Positions 16,724 through 25,698 of a DNA stretch of 29,673 nt are shown piece by piece. Each line of letters starts with the position of its first letter. Position 1 is the stretch's first letter. The notes below the pieces were generated by a model that saw nothing but the letters and a program-made list of their open reading frames with translations, did not search any database and was not told the origin of the DNA. Made by a program: the position numbers and the translations under genes. Source of the stretch: an uncultured Muribaculaceae bacterium (GTDB lineage: Bacteria; Bacteroidota; Bacteroidia; Bacteroidales; Muribaculaceae); NCBI GenBank assembly GCA_905209725.1, contig CAJLTZ010000023.1, forward strand, positions 1 to 29,673, written 5' to 3'.

Positions 16724-16817
16724 ATAAAATCCCCGCTCTTATAAAAACATCCTCCCCATTTTTTATCACAAAGCACTTGATTCACAAACATGAAAATAGT
16801 GGCTGTCCCCCAAAAAG

Positions 16818-17881
16818 ATGCCTACATATGTGCTGGAGTATCTTCTTGGCCAATACTGTGCCAGCGATGATGAGGAAGTCATCGCTGAGGGCATTGAGAA
16901 AGTCAAGACCGTAATCCGTAACAATTATGTGAACCGTGCGGATGCCGAACAGATAAAGGGTAAGATCAAAGAGAGAGGTAAATTCATGATTATCGACAAA
17001 GTGAATGAAACCCTCAATGAACGGGCCGATGAATATCAGGCTTCATTTGCCAATCTTGGCCTTATAAAGGTGCCGATCGCTTCGCAGTATGTTACAAAGA
17101 ATCCTAAACTACTCTCTGGAAATGGAGTATGGCGCATTGTGACTATCGGATATATCTCCGGAGACGATGTAAAGGTAAGATGGGAAATTCAGACCTTGAA
17201 ACCGATACAGATTTCCAGATTAGACCTTCAGGATTACATTGACCAAAGAAAGAGATTCTCCACAGATGAATGGATAGATTTCCTTATTCATACCGTGGGA
17301 TTGAATCCCGACAAGATGAACCGACGTGAGAAGTTCATCACAGTGGCCAGACTCCTACCCCACATAGAGAATAACTTCAACTTTATGGAACTCGGTCCCA
17401 AAGGGACAGGCAAGAGTCATGTGTTTCAAGAGTTGTCACCTTACGGAGTTTTAGTAAGTGGTGGTGATGTTACAAGTCCCCGACTGTTTGTCAAGATATC
17501 CGGCGACCGTGAAATATTGGGACTTTTAGTCTACTGGGATGTAGTGGCCTGGGATGAGTTTGAACAGCAGAAAGGGCAAGTCGGCCGATGCCGTTCTCAT
17601 CGACACCATGCAGAACTATCTTGCAAGCTACTACAGGCGCCGACGTGCCTACCGAACGTCGGCCACGTCCACGCATTCAGCCTTTGGCATCAAAGCAAAT
17701 CAATATCCGCATGAATCAGAAGAGGGTGTCGTGGAAATCCCTGCTTGGCGATTATTTCAAGACTGCCAAGAAAATTGTCGTCACCGACCCCTTTGTGCGA
17801 CTCCCGCACCAGGTTTCCAATTTCATAGAATTGATTCAGGCTATACAGGACTCCAGCATACACGCTGAAGAACTTGTAATA
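16818..17881 (+). pseudogene. brxL: Degraded brxL (BREX Lon-like ATPase) remnant
   Basis: The first 253 codons are clearly BrxL: PTYVLEYLLGQYCASDDEE, LKPIQ, FTTDEWID-like FSTDEWIDFL, ELGPKGTGKSH with the Walker A loop at 193-200, and WDVVAWDEFE (Walker B region, 240-249). Intact BrxL has about 20-30 more residues at the N-terminus and several hundred more downstream. Near 17575-17585 one extra base in a GGG run shifts the frame, after which GKSADAVLIDTMQNYLA continues in the next frame. Around 17622-17640 the Lon-protease part is absent and a third frame resumes with VSWKSLLGDYFKTAKKIVVTDPFVRLPHQ, which resembles the C-terminal MIT_C (phospholipase D-like) domain of long BrxL homologues (inference). 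Similarity ends near 17881. No other BREX gene is present. The gene cannot make a working protein. Confidence 0.88.
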
Positions 17882-17893
17882 ATACCAAAGCAA

Positions 17894-17919
17894 AGGAGCC
17901 ATCCGGGGGAATGGCTCCT
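17894..17919 (-). terminator. Terminator of the EF-G2 gene
   Basis: A perfect 9-bp stem, AGGAGCCAT with ATGGCTCCT (17894-17902 and 17911-17919), has an 8-base loop and is followed on the minus strand by TTGCTTTGG. It lies 23 bases after the stop of the minus-strand EF-G paralogue and just past the end of the brxL remnant. Confidence 0.75.
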
Positions 17920-17942
17920 ATGTATTGGGAAGGGGGATTGGA

Positions 17943-20099
17943 TTATTCTTCGGTCTGGGTCTCGGCGTATTCCTTGAGGAGTTTCTCCTGGACGTCGCCG
18001 GGAACGAGTTCGTAGTTGGCAAACTGCATGGAGAAGGAACTGCGGCCGCCGGTGATGCTGCTGAGCGATGTGCTGTAGCTTGCCATCTCCTTAAGGGGTA
18101 CCTTGGCGTTGAGTTTCTCGATGCCGTTTTCAGATTCCATGCCCATGATGATGGCACGGCGTCCCTGCAGGTCGCTCATCACGTCGCCCATGGTGTCGCC
18201 GGGGGTGAGTACCTCTACGTCGTAGATGGGCTCCAGAATCTTCGGGTTGGCCTGCTTGAATGCCTGCGAGAAGGCGTTGCGGCCGGCAAGACGGAAGGAG
18301 ATTTCGTTGGAGTCTACGGGGTGCATCTTGCCGTCATAGATCATTACGCGCACGTCGCGGGCGTAGGAGCCTGTGAGGGGACCCTGTTCCATTCTGTCCA
18401 TAAGACCCTTTACGATGGCGGGGATGAAGCGGGCGTCGATTGCACCGCCCACGATGCAGTTGTAAACCACAAGTTTGCCACCCCAGTCGAGAGGAATTTC
18501 CTGCTTGTCGCGAACGTTGAGCTTGAATTCCTGGCTGCCGAACTTATAGGTGTCGGGCTCGGGCATTCCCTCTGTATAGGGCTCTATAATCAGGTGCACT
18601 TCGCCAAACTGACCGGAACCGCCTGACTGTTTCTTGTGGCGATAGTCGGCGCGTGCGGCCTTTGTGATGGTCTCGCGATAGGGTATCTTCTGCTCCACGA
18701 ATTCTACGGGGAGCTTCTCATTGTTCTCGATACGCCATTTGAGGGTGCGGAGGTGGAATTCTCCCTGACCTTTCACGAGGGTCTGCTTGAGCTCTTTCGA
18801 CTGCTCGATGAGCCATGTGGGATCCTCTTCGTGCATGCGGGTGAGGATGCCGGCGAGTTTCTCGGCGTCGCTCTCGGTGAGGGGGCGGATGGCACGCACA
18901 TACTTAGGAGCAGGATATTTGATGAAGTCGAACTGATATTCGCAGCCCTTTTCATCGAGGGTGTTGCCGGTGCGGACATCTTTCAATTTCACGGCAGCGC
19001 CAATGTCGCCGGCCTGAAGCTCGTCGATAGGGTTGCGGAGCTGACCGCATACGGTGAAAATCTGAGCAAGACGTTCCTTGCCGCCGCGCGATACATTCTC
19101 GAGGTCGGCGCCGGCTTTGAGCGTACCGCTCATCACCTTGAAGTAACTTACCTCACCGATGTGAGGCTCAACGCTGGTCTTGAAGAAGAACACTGAGAGC
19201 GGGCCGTTCGGGTCGGGCTTAACCTCTTCGCCTGTGATTGTTTCGGATGCCGGCATATCGCTGACGAAGGGACACACGTTGCCGAGGAATTCCATCAGTC
19301 GGCGAACGCCCATATCCTTAGCGGCGCTCAGCACCACTACAGGATAGATAGAGCGGTCCACAAGACCTTTGCGGATGCCCTCGCGCATCTCATCCTCCGT
19401 AAGAGAACCCTCTTCAAAGAATTTGTCCATGAGTGTCTCATCATTTTCGGCTGCTGCCTCCACAAGTTTCTGGTTGAGCTCGCGAGCTTTGTCCATCTCC
19501 TCTGCGGGGATTTCGGAAATCGTGGGAACGCCACCGTCAGGTCCCCATTCATATTTCTTCATCAGAAGCACATCGATCATGGAATGGAATCCGGGGCCTG
19601 ATTCCAGAGGATACTGGATCTGAACCACACGCGGGCCGAATGTCTCGCGCATCTGCTCCATTACATTGTCGAAGTCGGCCTTCTCGCCATCCATCTGGTT
19701 GAGGGCGAAAATCACCGGTTTCTTGAGCTGTGCCGTGGTGCGGAAAATGTTCTGGGTGCCAACCTCCACGCCATATTCGGCGTCTACGAGGATAAGGCCC
19801 ATGTCGCATACGCCAAGGGCAGTGTAGGCATTGCCTACAAAGTCGTCGGCTCCCGGACAGTCAATGATATTCAGCTTCTTATTGTTGAATTCTGCGTTAA
19901 ACACCGTGGAGAATACCGAATAACCATATTCTTTCTCCACCGGGAAATAGTCGGATACAGTGTTGCCGGCCTCAATCGTGCCGCGACGTTTTATCACACC
20001 ACACTCGTAAATCATCGATTCAGCGAGTGTGGTTTTCCCCGAGCCCTTAGATCCAAGCAGGGCTATATTCTTAATCTCGTTTGTCTTGTAAATCTTCAT
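17943..20099 (-). CDS. EF-G2: elongation factor G paralogue lacking the catalytic histidine
   Basis: This 718-residue protein has the full EF-G domain order (G domain, domain II, III, IV, V). The P-loop is GSKGSGKTT at 16-24 and G4 is NQMD at 134-137 in place of NKMD. The G3 motif, normally DTPGHVDF with the GTP-hydrolysing histidine, reads DCPGADDF at 80-87, so that His is Ala84. This matches the Bacteroides EF-G2 group, for which a paralogue in B. thetaiotaomicron has been reported to support translation without GTPase activity and to matter for gut colonisation. The housekeeping fusA with PGHVDF is not in this window. The role here is inferred from that family. The gene is monocistronic: a hairpin follows it and a ~200-base upstream region precedes it. 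Confidence 0.93.
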   Translation of the reverse strand: MKIYKTNEIKNIALLGSKGSGKTTLAESMIYECGVIKRRGTIEAGNTVSDYFPVEKEYGYSVFSTVFNAEFNNKKLNIIDCPGADDFVGNAYTALGVCDMGLILVDAEYGVEVGTQNIFRTTAQLKKPVIFALNQMDGEKADFDNVMEQMRETFGPRVVQIQYPLESGPGFHSMIDVLLMKKYEWGPDGGVPTISEIPAEEMDKARELNQKLVEAAAENDETLMDKFFEEGSLTEDEMREGIRKGLVDRSIYPVVVLSAAKDMGVRRLMEFLGNVCPFVSDMPASETITGEEVKPDPNGPLSVFFFKTSVEPHIGEVSYFKVMSGTLKAGADLENVSRGGKERLAQIFTVCGQLRNPIDELQAGDIGAAVKLKDVRTGNTLDEKGCEYQFDFIKYPAPKYVRAIRPLTESDAEKLAGILTRMHEEDPTWLIEQSKELKQTLVKGQGEFHLRTLKWRIENNEKLPVEFVEQKIPYRETITKAARADYRHKKQSGGSGQFGEVHLIIEPYTEGMPEPDTYKFGSQEFKLNVRDKQEIPLDWGGKLVVYNCIVGGAIDARFIPAIVKGLMDRMEQGPLTGSYARDVRVMIYDGKMHPVDSNEISFRLAGRNAFSQAFKQANPKILEPIYDVEVLTPGDTMGDVMSDLQGRRAIIMGMESENGIEKLNAKVPLKEMASYSTSLSSITGGRSSFSMQFANYELVPGDVQEKLLKEYAETQTEE

Positions 20100-20204
20100 G
20101 GACGTAAGATTTTATTTGGTGAATTGATTAGTCGAAATGTTTGCTTTGATATGTCCACGGATGGATTAAAACCCTCTTCTATGGCCTTTTTTTCAAAAGC
20201 GAAC

Positions 20205-20212
20205 GCAATTTA
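20205..20212 (-). promoter_or_regulatory. Possible -7 box of the EF-G2 promoter
   Basis: On the minus strand the sequence is TAAATTGCGTTCGC; the box is one T short of TAnnTTTG but its downstream TTGCGTTCGC is the same as that after the rsmG -7 box. It would give a leader of about 100 nt. Weak evidence. Confidence 0.3.
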
Positions 20213-20267
20213 GGAAAAATTATGGAATTTATAATCTGTTTTCAGTATGTTGTTAAACATATTTTGC

Positions 20268-20275
20268 TAATTTTG
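20268..20275 (+). promoter_or_regulatory. -7 box of the hemW promoter
   Basis: TAATTTTG matches TAnnTTTG and lies 26 bases before the hemW ATG, giving a leader of about 20 nt. TGTTG at 20248-20252 is too close to be a normal -33 element. Confidence 0.5.
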
Positions 20276-20301
20276 TTTTCACATTATCGCTTAGACCTCC
20301 T

Positions 20302-21438
20302 ATGAATATTTATGTTCACATCCCTTTTTGCCGCCGCAAATGCATCTACTGCGATTTCTATTCGGTGGGGGAAAGATTAGCCGACTGGCCTGCATTTGTC
20401 GATGCCATTCTTGCAGAGGCATCGCAGCGGATTGAGGAAGAGGAGAAATTTACCATTTCCCCCGCTGTCTGCCAATGGCCCTCCACCATATATATAGGAG
20501 GGGGCACCCCCTCGCTGATACCCGAAAAGGAGTTCGGACGTCTTGCCGGCGGCCTCCTGAACTATTTCGACACGCCGCCTCTGGAATTCACCATCGAGGT
20601 GAATCCTGATGACGTCACCGATGCCAAGGCGCAGGCGTGGCGCAATGCGGGTGTGAACCGTGTGAGCATGGGTGTGCAGTCGCTTGTAGATTCCGAGCTC
20701 GCCACCATAGGACGGCGCCACGATTCCGCGCGCGCACGCGATGCTTACAAGATTCTTCGACGATATTTCGACAATATCAGTCTTGACCTGATGTTCGGTC
20801 TTCCCGGGCAGACTCCGGAGTCGCTCCAGCATACGCTTGACGCATTCATAGAGATGGGTCCGGAGCATGTGTCGGCATATTCGCTGATGTATGAGGAAGC
20901 CACGGCACTTACCCGCATGCGCGATGCCGGGAAGATTGCAGAAGCTTCCGACTCGGATTCCTGCGGGATGTTCTCTTTGATATGTTCCAGTCTTGCTGAG
21001 GCAGGTTATGAGCGGTATGAAATTTCCAATTACTCCCGACCAGGGCGGGAATCAATCCATAACAGCCTGTATTGGCAGGGAGTTCCCTATATCGGTCTTG
21101 GACCGGGGGCACACAGTTATGACGGGAATCGCTGCAGACGGTCGAATCTGCCTGATTTCCTAAGTTACATGGCGCGAGGAGCGGAGGCATCGATTGAAAC
21201 GCTGACTGATGAGGAATTGCGCGAGGAGATGTTGATGACACGCCTGAGAACTGCCTGCGGGCTTTCACTGGTCGAGTATGGAGGGCGCTTCGGCAGCGCG
21301 GCGCTTGCGCAACTGAGGTCGGATGCCAAAGAGTGGATTGCAGATGACAAACTAATCCTCGATGAGCAGAACGGAATGCTGAGGCTGTCAGAGGCCGGGG
21401 TGATGATTTCTGACGAAATCATTATCGCGCTGCTGTGA
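20302..21438 (+). CDS. hemW: Radical SAM haem chaperone HemW
   Basis: HemW is a radical SAM protein once annotated as oxygen-independent coproporphyrinogen oxidase and now regarded as a haem-transfer chaperone. The [4Fe-4S] motif is Cys10, Cys14 and Cys17 in IPFCRRKCIYCDFYS, with the usual phenylalanine after the third cysteine. YIGGGTPSLIP, TIEVNPDDV, NRVSMGVQS, DLMFGLPGQT and GPGAHSY are all HemW landmarks in normal order. It is 378 residues long, as expected. It starts about 200 bases from the divergent EF-G2 gene and is followed by a porin after 125 bases; no terminator is obvious between them. Confidence 0.94.
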   Translation: MNIYVHIPFCRRKCIYCDFYSVGERLADWPAFVDAILAEASQRIEEEEKFTISPAVCQWPSTIYIGGGTPSLIPEKEFGRLAGGLLNYFDTPPLEFTIEVNPDDVTDAKAQAWRNAGVNRVSMGVQSLVDSELATIGRRHDSARARDAYKILRRYFDNISLDLMFGLPGQTPESLQHTLDAFIEMGPEHVSAYSLMYEEATALTRMRDAGKIAEASDSDSCGMFSLICSSLAEAGYERYEISNYSRPGRESIHNSLYWQGVPYIGLGPGAHSYDGNRCRRSNLPDFLSYMARGAEASIETLTDEELREEMLMTRLRTACGLSLVEYGGRFGSAALAQLRSDAKEWIADDKLILDEQNGMLRLSEAGVMISDEIIIALL

Positions 21439-21563
21439 ATGTTAATGAACTTTAAAAGAATACAAATGTTTTTATTACATAGAACACCATTCACGTATAT
21501 GCCTGATTATGCCTGTTGCGATGGATGATTGACATATCCCCGTGGAGAACAATTATTTGATCT

Positions 21564-22946
21564 ATGAAACACACATACACTTTGCTGATTCCCCTCTGCG
21601 CTGCACTATTGGGAACCGCACCTGTCGCCTCGGCAAAAGAACTAAGCGACACCACCCAGGAGAAAGAGATGGCCATTGTCTTTGTAAAGACCTCAAAGGC
21701 CAAGGAGATAGCCGACATTCTGGCTCGCGACCGCGCTAAGGGACCGGGCGAGACACCTGTGCCTCATTTTGCCATCCACACCCGCGATAATAAATTCGTG
21801 CTCACCATCGGCGGCAAAATAAATCCTATCATCGGCGCGGATTTCGGAAACGACCTCTACACAGTTCTCGACAAAAACAACGGTTTCATCACGGATGCCA
21901 TACCCGTTCCGAGCCAGTCGGGTCGACGCTCCAATTTCTACATCAATGCCCTGAACACGGAGGTTGACCTGCAGGCAGTAGGATTCGGCGGCACTGACAA
22001 TCAGATCACCGGATATGTGCGTCTCGGCACCAACGGACAGTCGGCACAGGTACAGCTTAAACGTGCCTGGATTTCTTGGCGCGGAATCACTATCGGTAAA
22101 AAGACCACCCTTTTCGAGGACAACTATGCCGCCTCTCCCACCACCATCGACCCTCAGGGTCCTTGCGGAATCGTGGCCACCACGGTGTATGAGGCAAGTT
22201 ATGTGTCGAAGTCATACTCCGGTTTCAAATTCGGAGTCGGTATCAATATGCCTTCATTCTATACGGCCTCAGGAGTATATCTCGGTGAGGACTATATGAA
22301 ATGGGAAGGACAGGATATTGTGGGCAAGAATGTGTGCGACCCGATGGGCTGCTCGCAAAGCATCCCTGATGTGCCGCTTTTCGTGGAATGGGGAAAGACA
22401 CCGCTCAACCGCATCCGCCTGTCAGGCATCCTGCGTAATTTCCGTTATCGCGATATCCTCGAGGGAAAGAACCGTTACTGCCCGGGCTGGGGCGTGCAAC
22501 TTAGCGGCAACCTCAACCCTATCGAGCCGCTTATTTTCTATGCATCGGCAGTATATGGCGCGGGTATCGGCGCATATATACAGGATCTTCAGGGCGTACC
22601 CCTCTCGTTCGTGCCCGACAATGACCATCCCGGCAAGATGAAGGCTTCCCCGATGATGGGTCTCACATTCGGCGTCACTTACAATTTCTCGAAAAAATGG
22701 CAGGCGAATGCCGCGATATCACGCACATCTCTTTGGGATGTGGACAAATATGCCGTGCATGCCACCACAAATCCCGGCGCCCAGGACAATTACCGCTATG
22801 CCAATTATGTAGCTGCCAATGTGCTCTATAATATCTCATCCTATCTGCAGGTGGGTCTTGAATATCTCTGGGGCCAGCGTGCCACCTATGGCATGGGCAA
22901 AGCCCACGACAACCGTCTCGAAATCGGCGTCCAGTTCATGCTTTAA
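21564..22946 (+). CDS. Outer-membrane porin, DcaP-like
   Basis: This 460-residue protein begins with a signal peptide (MKHTYTLLIPLCAALLGTAP, likely cut after ASA at residue 24). The mature part opens with a short charged segment (25-60) and then runs of alternating hydrophobic and polar residues typical of beta strands, ending in the C-terminal strand LEIGVQFML that targets proteins to the BAM machinery. Phrases such as FVLTIGGKINPIIGADF, LKRAWISWRGITIGKKTTLFED and LGLEYLWGQR-like VGLEYLWGQR match DcaP-type porins of Bacteroidales. Two cysteines six residues apart (VCDPMGCSQ, ~residues 257-262) lie in a predicted extracellular loop. The substrate is unknown. A strong terminator follows. Confidence 0.88.
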   Translation: MKHTYTLLIPLCAALLGTAPVASAKELSDTTQEKEMAIVFVKTSKAKEIADILARDRAKGPGETPVPHFAIHTRDNKFVLTIGGKINPIIGADFGNDLYTVLDKNNGFITDAIPVPSQSGRRSNFYINALNTEVDLQAVGFGGTDNQITGYVRLGTNGQSAQVQLKRAWISWRGITIGKKTTLFEDNYAASPTTIDPQGPCGIVATTVYEASYVSKSYSGFKFGVGINMPSFYTASGVYLGEDYMKWEGQDIVGKNVCDPMGCSQSIPDVPLFVEWGKTPLNRIRLSGILRNFRYRDILEGKNRYCPGWGVQLSGNLNPIEPLIFYASAVYGAGIGAYIQDLQGVPLSFVPDNDHPGKMKASPMMGLTFGVTYNFSKKWQANAAISRTSLWDVDKYAVHATTNPGAQDNYRYANYVAANVLYNISSYLQVGLEYLWGQRATYGMGKAHDNRLEIGVQFML

Positions 22947-22994
22947 TCACACCTATACCTACAAATTCATTTACTGCCGTATTATACAATAAAG

Positions 22995-23030
22995 GAGGAG
23001 AGGCCACCCGGGTCTCTCCTCTTTTATTAT
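22995..23030. terminator. Terminator between the porin and glgP
   Basis: A perfect 8-bp stem, GAGGAGAG (22995-23002) with CTCTCCTC (23014-23021), is followed on the plus strand by TTTTATTATAA. On the minus strand TTTATTG follows it. It separates converging genes and could work both ways. Confidence 0.88.
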
Positions 23031-23061
23031 AACTCTCTACTGAAAATTATCCCATTGCTGA

Positions 23062-25626
23062 TTAGAACCAGCGCACATAAGCGAAGTCCTGGCGGTGAGG
23101 CAGCAGAGGATTCTTCGGATACATGCGGAAGCTGTAGCGATAAGTGCCGGCCTCTTTGAGCTGGTCCTTGATCTCATACGTGAGCACATCGCCATCGCGG
23201 CCCACCACCTTGAGATCCTGACGGCCCACATATGTGCTTTCGCCGTCGTGCTCGCGATAGATCACAAGTTCTACGCCGATGGAATCGCCGAGACCCTTGG
23301 TGTCAATCACTGCACGGCAATTGAAACGATCGCCTGTGCGGGCTGTGCCGCCATGGGAATCTTCATGCACTTCTGCGGAAAGAATCTGGATGCTGTCCCA
23401 TTTCGAGACTACATTCTCTTTCCAGTCCACAATCTCGCGAGCCACCTTGGCATCGTTTGCCGCAAGCTTCTTGAAACGCTTTGTCTCGGGGTCGTAGAAG
23501 CGGGAGATGTAGTCGTCGAGCTGACGCTTCATGGTGTAATGCGGAGCGATATGGCCTATGGAACGCTTGATATACTGAATCCACTCAGTGCTATAGCCCT
23601 TATAGTTCTTGTCGAAGTAAAGGGGAATGATTTCATTCTCGAGCATCGAATAGATTGTGGCGGCATCGAGTTTGTCCTGCTGACCCTGGTCGGTGAATGT
23701 GCGCTTGTCGGTAAGAGCCCATCCGGCCTTCTCATCCTTGCGGTAACCCTCATACCACCATCCGTCGAGCACGGAGAAATTGAGCACGCCGTTCATCTCG
23801 GCCTTCTCGCCGGATGTGCCGGATGCCTCGAGAGGACGTGTGGGGGTGTTGAGCCAGATGTCGACACCTGTCACAAGGCGCTTGGCCACAATCATATTAT
23901 AGTCTTCGAGGAAGATGATCTTGCCGGCAAACTGCGGCATTCTCGAGATCTCGATAATGCGCTTGATGAGACCCTGGCCGGCACCGTCGGCGGGGTGTGC
24001 CTTACCGGAGAAGATGAACTGTACAGGGTATTTCTCATTGTTTACAATCTTGGCCAGACGGTCAAGGTCGGTGAAGAGAAGATGTGCGCGCTTGTAAGTG
24101 GCGAAGCGACGCGCGAAACCGATGATCAGGGCGTTGGGGTTGATTTTGTCCACGATGCGGAGCACCTCTGTGGGGTCGCCCTGGTTCTTGAGCCATTTCT
24201 CCTTGAAATCCTTCTTCACGAAGTTGATGAATTTATTCTTCATCGTCATTCGGAGGTTCCAGATCTGCTCATCGGGCACATTGAAGATGCCCTTCCACAT
24301 CTCGGGATTGCTCTGGTCGAAGAAAAACTCGGGATTGAGGTGGCTTGCATAGAATTCCTTCCATTCGGAAGCGGCCCATGTGGGCATGTGCACGCCGTTG
24401 GTGACGTATCCTACGTGCGACTCCTCGGGAGCATATCCTTTCCATACTCCTGCAAACATCTTCTTCGACACCTCGCCATGGAGCCAGCTTACGCCGTTGG
24501 CCTCCTGGCATGTGTTGAGCGCGAACACGCTCATGGAGAAGCGTTCGTTGGTGTCGGGGTTCTCGCGGCCCATGTTCATCAGGTCGCTCCATGAGATACC
24601 GAGTTTTGCGGGATATTCGCCGAGGTATTTTCCGAAGAGTGACTCCTCGAAATAGTCATGGCCTGCGGGCACGGGAGTGTGCACAGTGTAAAGTGAGGAA
24701 GCACGCACGAGCTCGAGAGCCACGTTGAAGGGAAGATGGTCGTTATTGACATAATCCACGAGGCGCTGGAGATTGAGCAGCGCGGCATGGCCTTCGTTGG
24801 CATGGTAGATATCGGTCTTGATGCCGAGTTTGTTGAGCATCAGGATACCGCCGATGCCGAGCATGTATTCCTGCTTGATGCGGTTTTCCCAGTCGCCGCC
24901 ATAAAGTTTGTGGGTGATTTCACGGTCCCACTGCGAGTTTCTGTCGAGGTCGGTGTCGAGCAGATAGAGCTTCATGCGGCCCACGTTGACGCGCCAGATG
25001 CGGGCGTAGACGATACGTCCCGGATAAGGCACCTCGAGAATCATCGGCTCGCCATTCTCGCCCATGATGGGCTCGATGGGGAGCTGGTCGAAGTTCTGGC
25101 TCTCATAGTTGGCCACCTGCTGGCCGTCTATAGAGAGCGACTGAGAGAAATAACCGTATTTATAAAGGAAGCCGACTGCGGTCATGTTGACGCGGCTGTC
25201 GGAAGCCTGTTTGATGTAGTCGCCGGCGAGGACTCCCAGACCGCCGGAATAGATCTTCAGGCAGTTGCAGAGGCCATATTCCATCGAGAAATATGCCACA
25301 GAGGGAATCTTGTCGTCCATGGGTTCATTGAGATAAGCCTTGAACGCAGCATATGTAGCCATGATGCGGTCCATCATTTCGGGATCCGCAAGTATCTCCT
25401 TATAGCGCTCATAGGAGAGCTGCTGGAGAAGCATAACAGGGTTTTCACCTACTTTGCGCCAAAGATCATGGTCAAGGTCGCGGAAGAGGGATTTGCCCGC
25501 GCTGTTCCAGACCCACCAGAGATTTTTCGACATCTCCTCAAGGGGCTTGAGCTCTTTGGGCATCTCAGCGCTGACCGTGACATTACGCCAGGTGGGATGA
25601 TTAGAATTGCTGACTTGGAGTTTCAT
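23062..25626 (-). CDS. glgP: Alpha-glucan (glycogen) phosphorylase, GT35
   Basis: GlgP releases glucose 1-phosphate from alpha-1,4-glucan ends. The 854-residue protein belongs to the shorter TIGR02094-type phosphorylases. It has the N-terminal NLWWVWN, AYFSMEYGL and YSGGLGVLAGDY around residues 110-137, HANEGHAA at 275-282, FARRFATYKR at 504-513, FSGKAHPAD at 539-547, and the PLP lysine Lys608 within EASGTSGEKAEMNGVLNFSVLDGWW-type sequence (600-624). A C-terminal beta-rich segment (~760-854) reads like the domain found in this subgroup. It lies 61 bases downstream of glycogen synthase on the same strand, so synthesis and breakdown of glycogen are probably co-regulated. Confidence 0.95.
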   Translation of the reverse strand: MKLQVSNSNHPTWRNVTVSAEMPKELKPLEEMSKNLWWVWNSAGKSLFRDLDHDLWRKVGENPVMLLQQLSYERYKEILADPEMMDRIMATYAAFKAYLNEPMDDKIPSVAYFSMEYGLCNCLKIYSGGLGVLAGDYIKQASDSRVNMTAVGFLYKYGYFSQSLSIDGQQVANYESQNFDQLPIEPIMGENGEPMILEVPYPGRIVYARIWRVNVGRMKLYLLDTDLDRNSQWDREITHKLYGGDWENRIKQEYMLGIGGILMLNKLGIKTDIYHANEGHAALLNLQRLVDYVNNDHLPFNVALELVRASSLYTVHTPVPAGHDYFEESLFGKYLGEYPAKLGISWSDLMNMGRENPDTNERFSMSVFALNTCQEANGVSWLHGEVSKKMFAGVWKGYAPEESHVGYVTNGVHMPTWAASEWKEFYASHLNPEFFFDQSNPEMWKGIFNVPDEQIWNLRMTMKNKFINFVKKDFKEKWLKNQGDPTEVLRIVDKINPNALIIGFARRFATYKRAHLLFTDLDRLAKIVNNEKYPVQFIFSGKAHPADGAGQGLIKRIIEISRMPQFAGKIIFLEDYNMIVAKRLVTGVDIWLNTPTRPLEASGTSGEKAEMNGVLNFSVLDGWWYEGYRKDEKAGWALTDKRTFTDQGQQDKLDAATIYSMLENEIIPLYFDKNYKGYSTEWIQYIKRSIGHIAPHYTMKRQLDDYISRFYDPETKRFKKLAANDAKVAREIVDWKENVVSKWDSIQILSAEVHEDSHGGTARTGDRFNCRAVIDTKGLGDSIGVELVIYREHDGESTYVGRQDLKVVGRDGDVLTYEIKDQLKEAGTYRYSFRMYPKNPLLPHRQDFAYVRWF

Positions 25627-25660
25627 ATTAGGGTATTTAGTTTATTATTCTTAATCTGAT

Positions 25661-25698
25661 CAAAGTTTTACGCTCTACATAATAAAACTAAAACTTTG
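25661..25698. repeat. Inverted repeat at the glycogen synthase-glgP junction
   Basis: Ten-base arms CAAAGTTTTA (25661-25670) and TAAAACTTTG (25689-25698) are perfect inverted copies with an 18-base spacer. One arm covers the stop codon of glycogen synthase. It is AT-rich and lacks a T tract, so it is more likely a processing or attenuation hairpin, or chance, than a full terminator. Confidence 0.5.

Noticed and set aside
15899..16744. 281-codon plus-strand frame
   Set aside because: Antisense to dapF, which has both catalytic cysteines and normal length.
16790..16818. Possible insertion-sequence end (GTGGCTGTCCCCC) at the brxL break
   Set aside because: I find no matching inverted copy at the other end of the remnant, no target duplication and no transposase, so a mobile-element origin is unsupported.
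17943..20099. Labelling the EF-G gene as housekeeping fusA
   Set aside because: The G3 motif lacks the catalytic histidine and the N-terminus (GSKGSGKTT) differs from the AHIDAGKTTT-type start of housekeeping EF-G.
23095..24594. 499-codon open frame on the plus strand
   Set aside because: It lies wholly antisense to glgP, whose protein has all GT35 motifs; the antisense translation shows no family resemblance and reflects codon bias of glgP.
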